A stretch of 64,000 nucleotides of DNA, taken from assembly GCF_013377235.1 (NCBI RefSeq), contig NZ_CP016226.1, positions 310,001-374,000 on the forward strand, in the 5' to 3' direction. Below, in pieces: positions 9,720 through 17,559 of the stretch; position 1 is the first letter of the stretch; every line of letters begins with the position of its first letter. The notes beneath the pieces were generated by a model. It made no database searches, was not told where the DNA came from, and saw nothing but the letters and a program-made list of their open reading frames with translations. The translations under genes and the position numbers were made by a program. The stretch is from Mannheimia varigena. Lineage in GTDB: Bacteria > Pseudomonadota > Gammaproteobacteria > Enterobacterales > Pasteurellaceae.

Positions 9720-11396
9720 TTAACGAGCCGTTACATCATACGGAATTTGTTTAAATGTAATTTTCTTTTCAGCTAACTGTGCCTCTCCTAAACGACACGC
9801 TTCACCATATACCACAATATCCATTCCCTGTTGCATAAATTCAGCAAAGTATGGCAACTCTGCCATTAATTTCCGTGTCAGCACATTACCGCTCTGCGGA
9901 CGTTTATCGCCTAAAATTCCGTTATATAACAAATAGTAGGCTTTACCGTTGAAAGTACCGACAAGCGGTGATTTTTCGGTATTTTTTTGCAAAGGGAAAT
10001 GATTTTCCAAGTACCAAATATGAGCAGCTAAATCTTCAAAACGAATGTTCGGATTAAGTGAACCGAATGCATCAAATACTTCCTCGCCTAATTCACAAAA
10101 GCGAAACGATCCGCCACCTTGCCAACCTACCGCTTTTGAAATACCACCTTGTTCTCCCTCAATCACTTTTTTCAAACGAGGTACTACGTGGGTTTTAGCG
10201 TGTTCGCCAATCTCAATACCGATATAACGACGGTTCATTTTATGAGCAACCGCTGCGGTTGTACCTGAGCCAAGAAAACTATCGAGGACGAGATCGTTTT
10301 CGTTAGTGGCTAGATATAGGATTCTTTGTAAGAGTGCTTCAGGTTTTGGGGTAGAAAACGGATCTTCAAGGTTAAATTTCTTCACTTCTTGTCTAGCATT
10401 ACGATTTTCACCTACTTCTTCATATAACCAAACGGATTTTGGAACAATTTTTGATTCCTCTACTTCACATAAAAACCGTTTGATACAAGGTTTATTACTA
10501 CCACTTTTACCAAATGTAATTCTATGATCAGCTAATAATTCTAAAAATTTTTCTTCCGAATAAACCCAAGCTCTGCCTGCAGCAGGTTTAACTTTCTTAC
10601 CCGATGGTGTTGTAATCTCATATAAAGAATTTTCACTAACCGTTTTAACAGTCATATCTCCTGCAAACCACGTTCCACGACCATAAATATTTCCATCGCT
10701 ATCTATTCCGTCAAATTCATCTGATTTATTATAAATAGAATTCTGCTCCTCAGTTCTTTCCAGTTTGATTGGTCTCCATCTTTCTTTATTCTTAGCGAAG
10801 CATAAAATATGGTCGTGATTATCAGATATCCATCTTGCATCATTTGATGGAGAAGATTTCTTCTGCCACACCACATTCGCTACAAAATTTTTTCGTCCAA
10901 AAATTTCATCAAGCATAATTTTTAAATAGTGGCTTTCGTTATCATCAAGGGTGATCCAAATTGAGCCATCTTCGGCAAGTAACTCTCGCAGAATTTCAAG
11001 GCGTGGATACATCATTGAAAGCCAAACGGAATGCTCTAAATTATCATCGTAGTGGGTAAAGGCAGATTTTGTATTATAGGGAGGATCAATAAAAATACAT
11101 TTGACTTGCCCGGCATAAAAGGGCAAAAGGGCTTTCAAAGCCGATAAATTATCGCCTTGAATAATTAAATTTTGCTTGACATTAGATAAGGTTTCAGCAG
11201 AAGCTGAGCTGTCGGCTGTCGGCTGTCGGCTGTCGGCTGTCGGCTGTCGGCTGTCGGCTGTCGGCTGTCGGCTGTCGGCTGTCGGCTGTCGGGCAATATT
11301 ATGCGAAAAATCCGGCAACTCACGCAATAGACAATATGGGGTTTGTTTGGCTTTTTTTACGGCTTCTTCTTTGCCGTACCAAGTAAGGGTTGTCAT
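9720..11396 (-). CDS. mod: Type III DNA methyltransferase Mod, phase-variable
   Basis: Recognition and N6-adenine methylation subunit of the type III system. 558 residues. The order is that of beta-class methylases: DPPYNT at 104-109, a long target-recognition region, then FLGSGTTA near residue 390 for SAM binding. The start is ATG 11396 (protein begins MTTLTWYGKEE). Residues 36-63 are four copies of RQPTADS, encoded by 12 tandem copies of a 7-bp unit. Because 7 is not a multiple of 3, gain or loss of one unit shifts the frame; both other frames reach a stop within about 15 codons after the repeat. In this sequence the frame is open (ON) and res follows intact. Confidence 0.93.
   Translation of the reverse strand: MTTLTWYGKEEAVKKAKQTPYCLLRELPDFSHNIARQPTADSRQPTADSRQPTADSRQPTADSSASAETLSNVKQNLIIQGDNLSALKALLPFYAGQVKCIFIDPPYNTKSAFTHYDDNLEHSVWLSMMYPRLEILRELLAEDGSIWITLDDNESHYLKIMLDEIFGRKNFVANVVWQKKSSPSNDARWISDNHDHILCFAKNKERWRPIKLERTEEQNSIYNKSDEFDGIDSDGNIYGRGTWFAGDMTVKTVSENSLYEITTPSGKKVKPAAGRAWVYSEEKFLELLADHRITFGKSGSNKPCIKRFLCEVEESKIVPKSVWLYEEVGENRNARQEVKKFNLEDPFSTPKPEALLQRILYLATNENDLVLDSFLGSGTTAAVAHKMNRRYIGIEIGEHAKTHVVPRLKKVIEGEQGGISKAVGWQGGGSFRFCELGEEVFDAFGSLNPNIRFEDLAAHIWYLENHFPLQKNTEKSPLVGTFNGKAYYLLYNGILGDKRPQSGNVLTRKLMAELPYFAEFMQQGMDIVVYGEACRLGEAQLAEKKITFKQIPYDVTAR
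11208..11291. repeat. Heptanucleotide tandem repeat, 12 copies, inside mod
   Basis: Twelve perfect copies of GCTGTCG (plus strand; CGACAGC in the coding direction) cover 84 bp with no interruption. The tract lies within codons 36-63 of mod. The unit has no stop codon in any frame, so the tract itself reads through and switching acts by changing the frame of what follows. Confidence 0.98.
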
Positions 11397-11432
11397 AAAA
11401 TACACCTGAAAAAATAAAAGTGCATTATTGTA

Positions 11433-11490
11433 ACAAGCGGTCAAAAAAATAGAAAGATTTGCAAAAAATTGAAGAAATATCACCGCTTGT
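11433..11490. repeat. Inverted USS pair upstream of mod
   Basis: ACAAGCGGT (11433-11441) and ACCGCTTGT (11482-11490) face each other around TTTGCAAAAA. The pair lies between the torZ terminator and the mod start, so it may stop readthrough from torZ into mod. Confidence 0.7.
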
Positions 11491-11495
11491 AAGCA

Positions 11496-11527
11496 AAAAA
11501 GCACAGAGTTTAAACTCTGTGCTTTTT
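11496..11527. terminator. Terminator after torZ
   Basis: A perfect palindrome, GCACAGAGTTT and AAACTCTGTGC (11501-11522), is flanked by A-runs on the left and T-runs on the right, so it can work on both strands. It begins 8 nt beyond the torZ stop. Confidence 0.9.
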
Positions 11528-11534
11528 TTCGCTA

Positions 11535-14021
11535 TTAAGCCTCTGTATATTTAGGCTCTTTAAAGACTGTTACTTCCGGTGCTTCGCCGGTGAATTTCTC
11601 AACTTGCACTATTGCAGTATTTGGAGAGTTACCCTGTGCCAGTTTTGATGTGCCTTCATCACGAGTTAGCACGTTAGGGCAACCAAACTTACATAATGGT
11701 TTTTCGCTTTGACCTGCATCTGTCGGGTCATACCAAGCCCCTTCGTGAATAGCAACTGTTCCTTTGATAATACCGTCGGTTACGACTGCCCCGGCAAGAA
11801 CCTGACCGCGAGCGTTAAATACACGCACAATATCGCCATCAGCAATGCCTCGAGCTGCTGCATCATCTTTGTGAATTAAAACAGGCTCACGATCATTTAC
11901 CGTATATTTACTACGCAGAGAGGTATGAGCCAGCTGACTGTGTAAACGGTAGTATGGGTGTGGTGTAACTAACGCCAACGGTGCTTCAGCGGTTACATTA
12001 CCTGCATACTCTTCCGGTTCCATCCAAGTTGGGTGTCCTTTACAGTCATCATAGTTCATTTTTGCAACAACATCAGAGAAGATCTCAATTTTACCTGACG
12101 GTGTACCGAGTGGATTGAGTAATGGATCGTTGCGGAATTCTTCATAACGTACCCATTTTTTCGCTTTATCACTTACTTTAAAGGTAACAGGTTTATTTTC
12201 TGTCCAGAATTTATCGAAATTCGGCATAATAACTCTGTTTTTGCGGGCTGCATCAAAGGCAGATTGGTAGAAACCTTTGAGCCAATCCATTTCCGATTTA
12301 CCTTCGGTAAATTTATCTTCTACACCGGCACGTTTAGAAAGCTCTGCAAAAATATCGTAATCACTTTTCGCTTCAAATTGTGGTTCAACCACCTGTTTCA
12401 TTGGGAAAATATTCATCATTGAATAGTCGCCCGACATTGTTAAGTCATTACGTTCGTAACTTGTTGTTGCCGGTAATAAGATATCTGCCATACGAGCGGT
12501 TGGTGTCCAATAACATTCATTTACGACAATCAAATCCGGTTTTTGCCACGCTTTTACCATCGTATTCGTATCTTGATGATGAACTAATGGATTACCACCT
12601 GCCCAGTAAATGACTTTGATATCCGGATAAGTAATTTCTGTTCCGTTATATTGAATGGTTTTACCCGGGTTCAGTAACGCATCAGAAATACGAGCTAATG
12701 GGAAAGAGGCTTTTGAAGTATCATCTAACCACGTTTTTTCGCCCACATCGCCGCCTGCATTAGCTGAAATTGCCCCAACAATACCACCGGTTGCTGTTGG
12801 CACACCGCCATTTGCATAGTGGTAACTTAAACCGAAACCGCCTCCCGGTAATCCGATTTGCCCTAACATTGAAGCAAGAGTAACTAACATCCAGTGAGTT
12901 TGTTCACCGTGTCTTTGGCGTTGCATACCCCAACCACCCATTAACATCGTGCGTTTTGATGAGAAATCAGTGGCTAATTGTTTAATTTTTTCTGCGGATA
13001 CACCACAAATTTTGGCAGCCCATTCGGCATCTTTCGGTTGGTTATCGTTTTTACCTAGTAAATACTCTTCGAATTTATCATAGCCGGCAGTGTATTTTTT
13101 CAAAAACGCTTTATCGTGTTTATCTTCACTTACTAAAGTATGTGCAATACCTAACATTAATGCAACGTCAGTACCTGTATTCACCGGTATCCATTCTGCA
13201 TTTAGATATTGAGCCGATTCATTACGTTCAGGGGTAATACAGATAATGCGTTTACCTGTTTCTTTGAATTTTTTGAAATATTCAATACCTTGTTGATCGG
13301 TTGATGTCCACGCATTGCGTAGTGTTGTTAATGGGTTTGCTGACCAAAGCACGATAATATCGCTACTTTCAAGTAAAACCTCCCAGCTGGTTTGTTGCTC
13401 ATATACCTCAATAGTACCAAGCACGTGTGGCATAATAACTTGAGCTGCACCGGTCGAATAATCTCCTTTTACTCCAACAAAACCACCGGTTAAGTTCATA
13501 TAGCGATGTAATAATGTACGAGCTGCGTGTAATGAACCAGAGCTATACCAACCATAAGAACCTGCAAAAATACTGGTTGCACCGTGTGTATCGCGGGCTG
13601 ATTTTATTCCTCCGTGAACTAATTCAAAGGCTTTCTCCCAAGAAACTCGTACCCATTCATCACGTCCACGTAAGGTTGTATCTTTATTACCTTCTAAGTA
13701 GCCTTTACGCACCATCGGATATTTCACACGAGCTTCGCCGTGAACTTGATCTGCCACAACGTGCTGCAGTTCATTTGGCACAGAAATATCAATAGCCGAA
13801 TCAGATTTAACCACTTTTCCATTCTCAACCACAACGGCTAATGGTCCCCAGTGAGCGGCAGTTAGAACCGCATTCATTTCAGCAGCTTTTGCACTGGTTG
13901 ATGCTAATGCACCCACTACCCCTGTGCTACTGGTTGAAAAACCTGCACCGGCAGCTAAGCTAAGTGATGATTTTTTTAGAAAACCACGACGACTTACGTC
14001 AATATTGTCTTGCTTTTTCAT
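11535..14021 (-). CDS. torZ: Periplasmic TMAO/S-oxide reductase TorZ
   Basis: Molybdopterin-guanine-dinucleotide enzyme that reduces trimethylamine N-oxide and probably biotin or methionine sulfoxides as terminal electron acceptors. 828 residues. A Tat signal (SRRGFLKKS, residues 10-18) sends the folded enzyme to the periplasm. GDYSTGA places the Mo-ligand serine at residue 189, and SYGWYSSG lies before it. ATG 14021 is chosen because AGGTTT precedes it; another in-frame ATG at 14033 would put that site inside the gene. It follows torY by 209 nt, a gap holding a Moco-riboswitch-like element. It is a paralogue of the fragment at the left edge of the window. Confidence 0.93.
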   Translation of the reverse strand: MKKQDNIDVSRRGFLKKSSLSLAAGAGFSTSSTGVVGALASTSAKAAEMNAVLTAAHWGPLAVVVENGKVVKSDSAIDISVPNELQHVVADQVHGEARVKYPMVRKGYLEGNKDTTLRGRDEWVRVSWEKAFELVHGGIKSARDTHGATSIFAGSYGWYSSGSLHAARTLLHRYMNLTGGFVGVKGDYSTGAAQVIMPHVLGTIEVYEQQTSWEVLLESSDIIVLWSANPLTTLRNAWTSTDQQGIEYFKKFKETGKRIICITPERNESAQYLNAEWIPVNTGTDVALMLGIAHTLVSEDKHDKAFLKKYTAGYDKFEEYLLGKNDNQPKDAEWAAKICGVSAEKIKQLATDFSSKRTMLMGGWGMQRQRHGEQTHWMLVTLASMLGQIGLPGGGFGLSYHYANGGVPTATGGIVGAISANAGGDVGEKTWLDDTSKASFPLARISDALLNPGKTIQYNGTEITYPDIKVIYWAGGNPLVHHQDTNTMVKAWQKPDLIVVNECYWTPTARMADILLPATTSYERNDLTMSGDYSMMNIFPMKQVVEPQFEAKSDYDIFAELSKRAGVEDKFTEGKSEMDWLKGFYQSAFDAARKNRVIMPNFDKFWTENKPVTFKVSDKAKKWVRYEEFRNDPLLNPLGTPSGKIEIFSDVVAKMNYDDCKGHPTWMEPEEYAGNVTAEAPLALVTPHPYYRLHSQLAHTSLRSKYTVNDREPVLIHKDDAAARGIADGDIVRVFNARGQVLAGAVVTDGIIKGTVAIHEGAWYDPTDAGQSEKPLCKFGCPNVLTRDEGTSKLAQGNSPNTAIVQVEKFTGEAPEVTVFKEPKYTEA

Positions 14022-14053
14022 AATAAACCTCATTTGAAGTTAAGTTAAAAATA

Positions 14054-14172
14054 GACACCTTTCTGAAGTCGAGTGGATAAACCATTTCTCGCTTATCCAT
14101 TGGTAAAGTTGCTCGGTTTTTTTGCAAAATTTTCGCAAAAAACGACCGCTTGTTCAGCTTCTTTACGGCTTG
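14054..14172 (-). promoter_or_regulatory. Moco-riboswitch-like element in the torY-torZ gap
   Basis: On the minus strand the 3' half repeats the moaA leader almost base for base. A stem GGATAA/TTATCC encloses a loop with AGAAATGG. Then come CTCG, two variable bases, TT and AGAAAGGTGTC. A P2-like pairing is possible between AAGCGG and TCGACTT with one bulged A, and a long hairpin (TTTTTTGC with GCAAAAAA) could be P3. A convincing P1 partner was not found. The AGGTG here is 30 nt from the torZ ATG, so control by masking that site, as proposed for moaA, is not possible; a T-rich stretch follows GGTGTC instead. The Moco link is inference from the moaA match. Confidence 0.6.
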
Positions 14173-14230
14173 CTACCATATCTCACCTAGAGACTTAGGT
14201 TCACAAGCTCGGTATCCTCTAAGTTAAAAA

Positions 14231-15346
14231 TTAATGTGAACTGCCTGCAATATCTTTGGCGTTACGTTGTAAATAAATTGTTACTGCACGTACATCATCC
14301 GCAGACATTGAAGTACGATCTTTCATTGAATTCACTACACCGATCCACTGGTTAGCGGTATAGTGATCAGCTCCTATTGCTGCGTGACAACCACTACAAT
14401 GCGTTTGGTTTAAGTTATTGCCAAATTGATTTAAGGCAGCAATATTTGCAGTTACTGCGTTTTTTGGAACAGTAACTTCAAAATTCACTTCTTTCCAATT
14501 AGAGTTAGTTACATTATCGAAAACCGTTTTTACGACATTAACTTTACTTTGTGCTTCATCAGGTAATAATGCAACCATAATGCGTTTGCCTAAATCCATA
14601 TACACAACAGACTCTGCCCCTTCTTGTTGCCAACCATTAATAGTTGCTTTTACCTGTTCGCCATCTTCTTTCCATTGATGCAATTCAGCATAAGGCAATA
14701 AGCGAATCTCGCCACTTTGTGTTAGCTGAACGGCTGTCATTGCAAGAGAATAAAGCTTTTTATCATTTGCGGTAAACTCTGCACCGTGTTTTGCTAATTC
14801 ACCTGCAGCAGCTGCATTGTCCACTTGAATGTCTGGCATAAAATGAGCTATACCTTTATGGCAATCAATACAGGTTTGATTTGTTTCTTGAGCAAGTTTA
14901 TGCATTTTCTGTGCGGCTTCTTTTTGCTCTGAAAGCACCATTGCATCAAAACTATGGCAAGAACGGCAAGTCGCGGAATCTGTTTCTTTCATATCCTCCC
15001 ACACACGTTGAGCCATCTCTAAACGGTGAGCCTCATAGGCTTCTTGGTCAGGCAATTTGTTGGTAACAAAGGTATGCCAAACATCTTTTAAAGCAACCAC
15101 TTTTGCTTTGAAATAGTGCAAGCCATCTTGCGGTACGTGGCAATCTGAACACTCCGCACGAATCCCTTTTCGGTTGGAGAAATGCACACTTCCCTCCCAT
15201 TCTGCTTGCGGGTGAGTCATTGAATGGCAGCTGACACAAAAATCAGTTGAATTCGTGGTTTTCATCGCATATTGTGAACCACCTAAAACGGCAGCGCCGA
15301 GCCCCATAATGCCAATAAAAGCGGCTATTTTTTTCATCTTAGACAT
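14231..15346 (-). CDS. torY: Pentaheme c-type cytochrome TorY
   Basis: Membrane-anchored electron donor of the NapC/NirT/TorC family, which passes quinol electrons to TorZ in the periplasm. 371 residues: one N-terminal membrane helix (about 7-26), then CVSCH (37-41), CSDCH, CRSCH and CIDCH, and a fifth heme motif CSGCH near residue 325 in a separate C-terminal domain. That four-plus-one layout is typical of TorC/TorY. It is first in the torYZ operon. The upstream region holds two identical palindromes. Confidence 0.94.
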   Translation of the reverse strand: MSKMKKIAAFIGIMGLGAAVLGGSQYAMKTTNSTDFCVSCHSMTHPQAEWEGSVHFSNRKGIRAECSDCHVPQDGLHYFKAKVVALKDVWHTFVTNKLPDQEAYEAHRLEMAQRVWEDMKETDSATCRSCHSFDAMVLSEQKEAAQKMHKLAQETNQTCIDCHKGIAHFMPDIQVDNAAAAGELAKHGAEFTANDKKLYSLAMTAVQLTQSGEIRLLPYAELHQWKEDGEQVKATINGWQQEGAESVVYMDLGKRIMVALLPDEAQSKVNVVKTVFDNVTNSNWKEVNFEVTVPKNAVTANIAALNQFGNNLNQTHCSGCHAAIGADHYTANQWIGVVNSMKDRTSMSADDVRAVTIYLQRNAKDIAGSSH

Positions 15347-15395
15347 ATAACTACCCCACTAAAAAACGCTAAAAATTAAAGACGAAGGCATTCTA

Positions 15396-15413
15396 TTAAC
15401 TCACTAGAGTTAT
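15396..15413. promoter_or_regulatory. Candidate operator palindrome, copy 1 (upstream of torY)
   Basis: TTAACTC, 4 bp, then GAGTTAT: an 18-bp inverted repeat with one mismatch. It shares its half-sites with the copy at 15436-15453 and lies about 50-67 bp upstream of the torY start. The spacing and symmetry suit a dimeric regulator; the adjacent LuxR-type gene is the obvious candidate, but that is inference. Confidence 0.5.
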
Positions 15414-15435
15414 AAACAATAAGTAAAAATACGTA

Positions 15436-15453
15436 TTAACTCAAAAGAGTTAA
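15436..15453. promoter_or_regulatory. Candidate operator palindrome, copy 2 (upstream of torY)
   Basis: TTAACTC, AAAA, GAGTTAA: a perfect 7-4-7 palindrome exactly 40 bp from copy 1, close to four helical turns, so both would present on nearly the same face of the helix. Confidence 0.5.
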
Positions 15454-15490
15454 TAAAGTTTGATTTAAGGCAAAAAATAGCAAATAAAAA

Positions 15491-15508
15491 AGGGAGAAAA
15501 CTCTCCCT
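15491..15508 (-). terminator. Terminator after the LuxR/binding-protein gene
   Basis: AGGGAGA and TCTCCCT form a 7-bp stem over AAAC. Read on the minus strand it is followed by TTTTTT. It starts 6 nt after the gene's stop. Confidence 0.85.
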
Positions 15509-15513
15509 CAATA

Positions 15514-17253
15514 TTATTTATAAGAAAACCACGTAGGTAATACAAATTGCGAATCCGCAAATAACTCTGGTGCAATTACCGCACTTCTGCCTTGCTGGAT
15601 TTGGTAAATAAGCTGTGGCAAGCTAATAGATAAGTCTTTTGTTTCTGGATAAGTTAAACCGATTTGGCTATCGGTATTAAAATAATAAGTACCGTTTACA
15701 CCATAATGCGGTTGCTGACGAATAATATTTGAAACCGCCTTAAAATGGCGAGGGGAAACACTTTGTTTCCAAGCATTCGCTAAAATATTTACTTGATCAT
15801 AAGCAATACTGGCTTGTGAATAGGTTGGTTTTCGCTCGAATAACTGCTCATAACACTGGCAAAATTGGCGTCCTAAAAAGTTATCGCTTAAGCCGCTATT
15901 GGTACTCCACAATACTCCTTCGCAAGGTTGTTCGTGTGGCAAAAATGCAGAAGGCGCATAAATACTGTAAATAATTGCATTAGTCGGATTTTCAATAAAG
16001 GCTTGATGAAAATGAACAATATCTTCCGCAAAATAAGAAGCAAGTACGATAATAGAGGGCGACACATTATGAATTTGCGTCATCAAATGTTGATAAGCCG
16101 TCGGCTCTTGTTCCAGCTCTACATATTCAATATTCCAACCTTGTTTATGCAAATTGTGCGATAAATTATCGATACCAATATCCACTTTTTGCCATTTTAC
16201 ACTTACAATCATCACCGTTTTATTTTGCATAAAATCTGCATAATAATAACGGTAATATTGCAGAAAATTTAAAATACCCAAGCTATAAGTAACATCACTT
16301 GCACACACTTGGAACATATTTTCAATTCGCTTATTTGGCAAATTTTGTGCAAGTTTATTTGAACCGCTATGAGTGGCAATATGTAAATAAGGGATGCTTT
16401 CGGTTGCAATGAGTTCGTGAACTTCGGGCAAATAACAAGCATAGGCGGTAGAAATCGCATCAACTTCTTGATCCAACAACGCATTATAAGCATTTAATAT
16501 GCTGGGTTTATCCTCTACACAAAAACCGGCTGTGGCAATTTGCACTTCTCGCCCATTAATACCGCCTTGCCGATTTATATTTTCTACCGCAAGTTGCGTA
16601 CCATTGAGCAACTCTCTAGTATCAATTTGACCTATCCCCTGTTCTACATAAGGCACACCAAGAATAATAGGGCGATAGTTATAACGATTAATCGAAAAAG
16701 TTGCAAGTTCATCCATTACAAGCGGTCGTTTTTCGTTTGCAATTTGCAAGGCGAGTTGTTCGATTTTAAAGGTAGCAAGAATAGATTTTTCTAGCTTGCC
16801 TGGTGTTGGTAAGCAGATTAAGTGTTCTGTAATGGCAAAAACAGCCAGCAAAGTTCGACTTTCTGTTTTCGTTTTAGAGAAAATATTTTCAATATGTTTA
16901 TCAACAGTACGCTTACTAATATTCAGTTCATTGGCAATTTCTTCATTGCTAAGCCCACTGCTGACTAACGTTAATAACTCAATTTCTCGCTTGCTCAGTT
17001 CAAATGGTAATTTGCTCTGCTCTGCATGTATTAATGTGAACTCTTGATGGCGTTTTAACAGAACCTTCAGCCAATACTGGTTAGACAAACAATAGAAAAA
17101 AGACGATGATGTCTGATCTGAATAGAGAAAGGCTTGAGCATAGAGGCAGAGTTGTTTTAACTGAGTTAAATACTCTGCCCCTGTTTTATTTTCCCATTCT
17201 AAAACCTCGCCTTGCTTATTAATTAAGCAAGACCATTGACTATTTTCAATCAT
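15514..17253 (-). CDS. LuxR-type regulator fused to a binding-protein (Peripla_BP_6-like) domain
   Basis: 579 residues with two recognisable parts. Residues about 86-143 form a LuxR/FixJ HTH (LSKREIELLTLVSSGLSNEE through KRTVDKHIENIF). From about 197 (ILGVPYVEQGIGQ) to the end there is a type I periplasmic-binding-protein fold of the amide/branched-chain amino-acid class. There is no signal peptide or membrane helix, so the ligand would be sensed in the cytoplasm. Residues 1-80 are unassigned. It is a one-component sensor layout; AmiC-type regulators keep binding domain and regulator on separate chains. It lies downstream-to-upstream with torYZ and divergent from moaA, so control of torYZ is plausible. 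The ligand is unknown. Confidence 0.8.
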   Translation of the reverse strand: MIENSQWSCLINKQGEVLEWENKTGAEYLTQLKQLCLYAQAFLYSDQTSSSFFYCLSNQYWLKVLLKRHQEFTLIHAEQSKLPFELSKREIELLTLVSSGLSNEEIANELNISKRTVDKHIENIFSKTKTESRTLLAVFAITEHLICLPTPGKLEKSILATFKIEQLALQIANEKRPLVMDELATFSINRYNYRPIILGVPYVEQGIGQIDTRELLNGTQLAVENINRQGGINGREVQIATAGFCVEDKPSILNAYNALLDQEVDAISTAYACYLPEVHELIATESIPYLHIATHSGSNKLAQNLPNKRIENMFQVCASDVTYSLGILNFLQYYRYYYADFMQNKTVMIVSVKWQKVDIGIDNLSHNLHKQGWNIEYVELEQEPTAYQHLMTQIHNVSPSIIVLASYFAEDIVHFHQAFIENPTNAIIYSIYAPSAFLPHEQPCEGVLWSTNSGLSDNFLGRQFCQCYEQLFERKPTYSQASIAYDQVNILANAWKQSVSPRHFKAVSNIIRQQPHYGVNGTYYFNTDSQIGLTYPETKDLSISLPQLIYQIQQGRSAVIAPELFADSQFVLPTWFSYK

Positions 17254-17313
17254 TCTTTTCCCTAAATATAAAGATTATCAGAATTAAAATAACAAAATTA
17301 CCTATTCAAAAAA

Positions 17314-17327
17314 ATGATATAAATCAA
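17314..17327. promoter_or_regulatory. Candidate FNR site between the LuxR fusion gene and moaA
   Basis: ATGAT, 4 bp, ATCAA matches the FNR consensus TTGAT-N4-ATCAA at 9 of 10 positions. It lies 61 bp upstream of the LuxR-fusion start and about 50-60 bp upstream of TATACT/TATTAT (17362-17372), a possible moaA -10. Anaerobic control of either gene would make sense. The promoter positions are not firm. Confidence 0.45.
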
Positions 17328-17460
17328 ACCAACCTAATTTAGTTATGGCCTCCGTTTTAAATATACTATTATCTACCTCTTGCTTAATCCGCTTTCTCCC
17401 CCTAAAATAAAACTAATTTTTTACAAGACTCCGAGCATTATTTCCTAACTCTAAAAATTA

Positions 17461-17557
17461 AAGACAAATTTTTGATATGGAATTTATGCCAGTAACAGCA
17501 AAGCTGTTCAAAGGATAACTTAGAAATGGGTTGTCCTCTCGTGTTTAGAAAGGTGTC
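17461..17557 (+). promoter_or_regulatory. Moco riboswitch in the moaA leader
   Basis: The leader follows the E. coli moaA aptamer block by block. TGATATGG corresponds to the 5' strand of P2; a short hairpin ACAGC/GCTGT corresponds to P3; a 7-bp stem GGATAAC/GTTGTCC encloses the conserved loop AGAAATGG; then come CCTCTCGTGT and AGAAAGGTGTC. As in E. coli, the conserved AGGTG at 17551-17555 is also the moaA ribosome-binding site, 5 nt before the ATG, so cofactor binding would block translation. P1 pairing (GACA with TGTC) is weak. The comparison is from memory of the published motif; a covariance-model search would settle it. Confidence 0.82.
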
Positions 17558-17559
17558 AA

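Noticed and set aside
11208..11291. Possible CRISPR array
   Set aside because: Units are contiguous 7-mers without spacers; it is a simple sequence repeat.
11176..11409. Open frame on the plus strand across the heptamer tract
   Set aside because: It is antisense to mod and exists only because the 7-bp repeat has no stops in any frame; no ribosome site and no coding character outside the tract.
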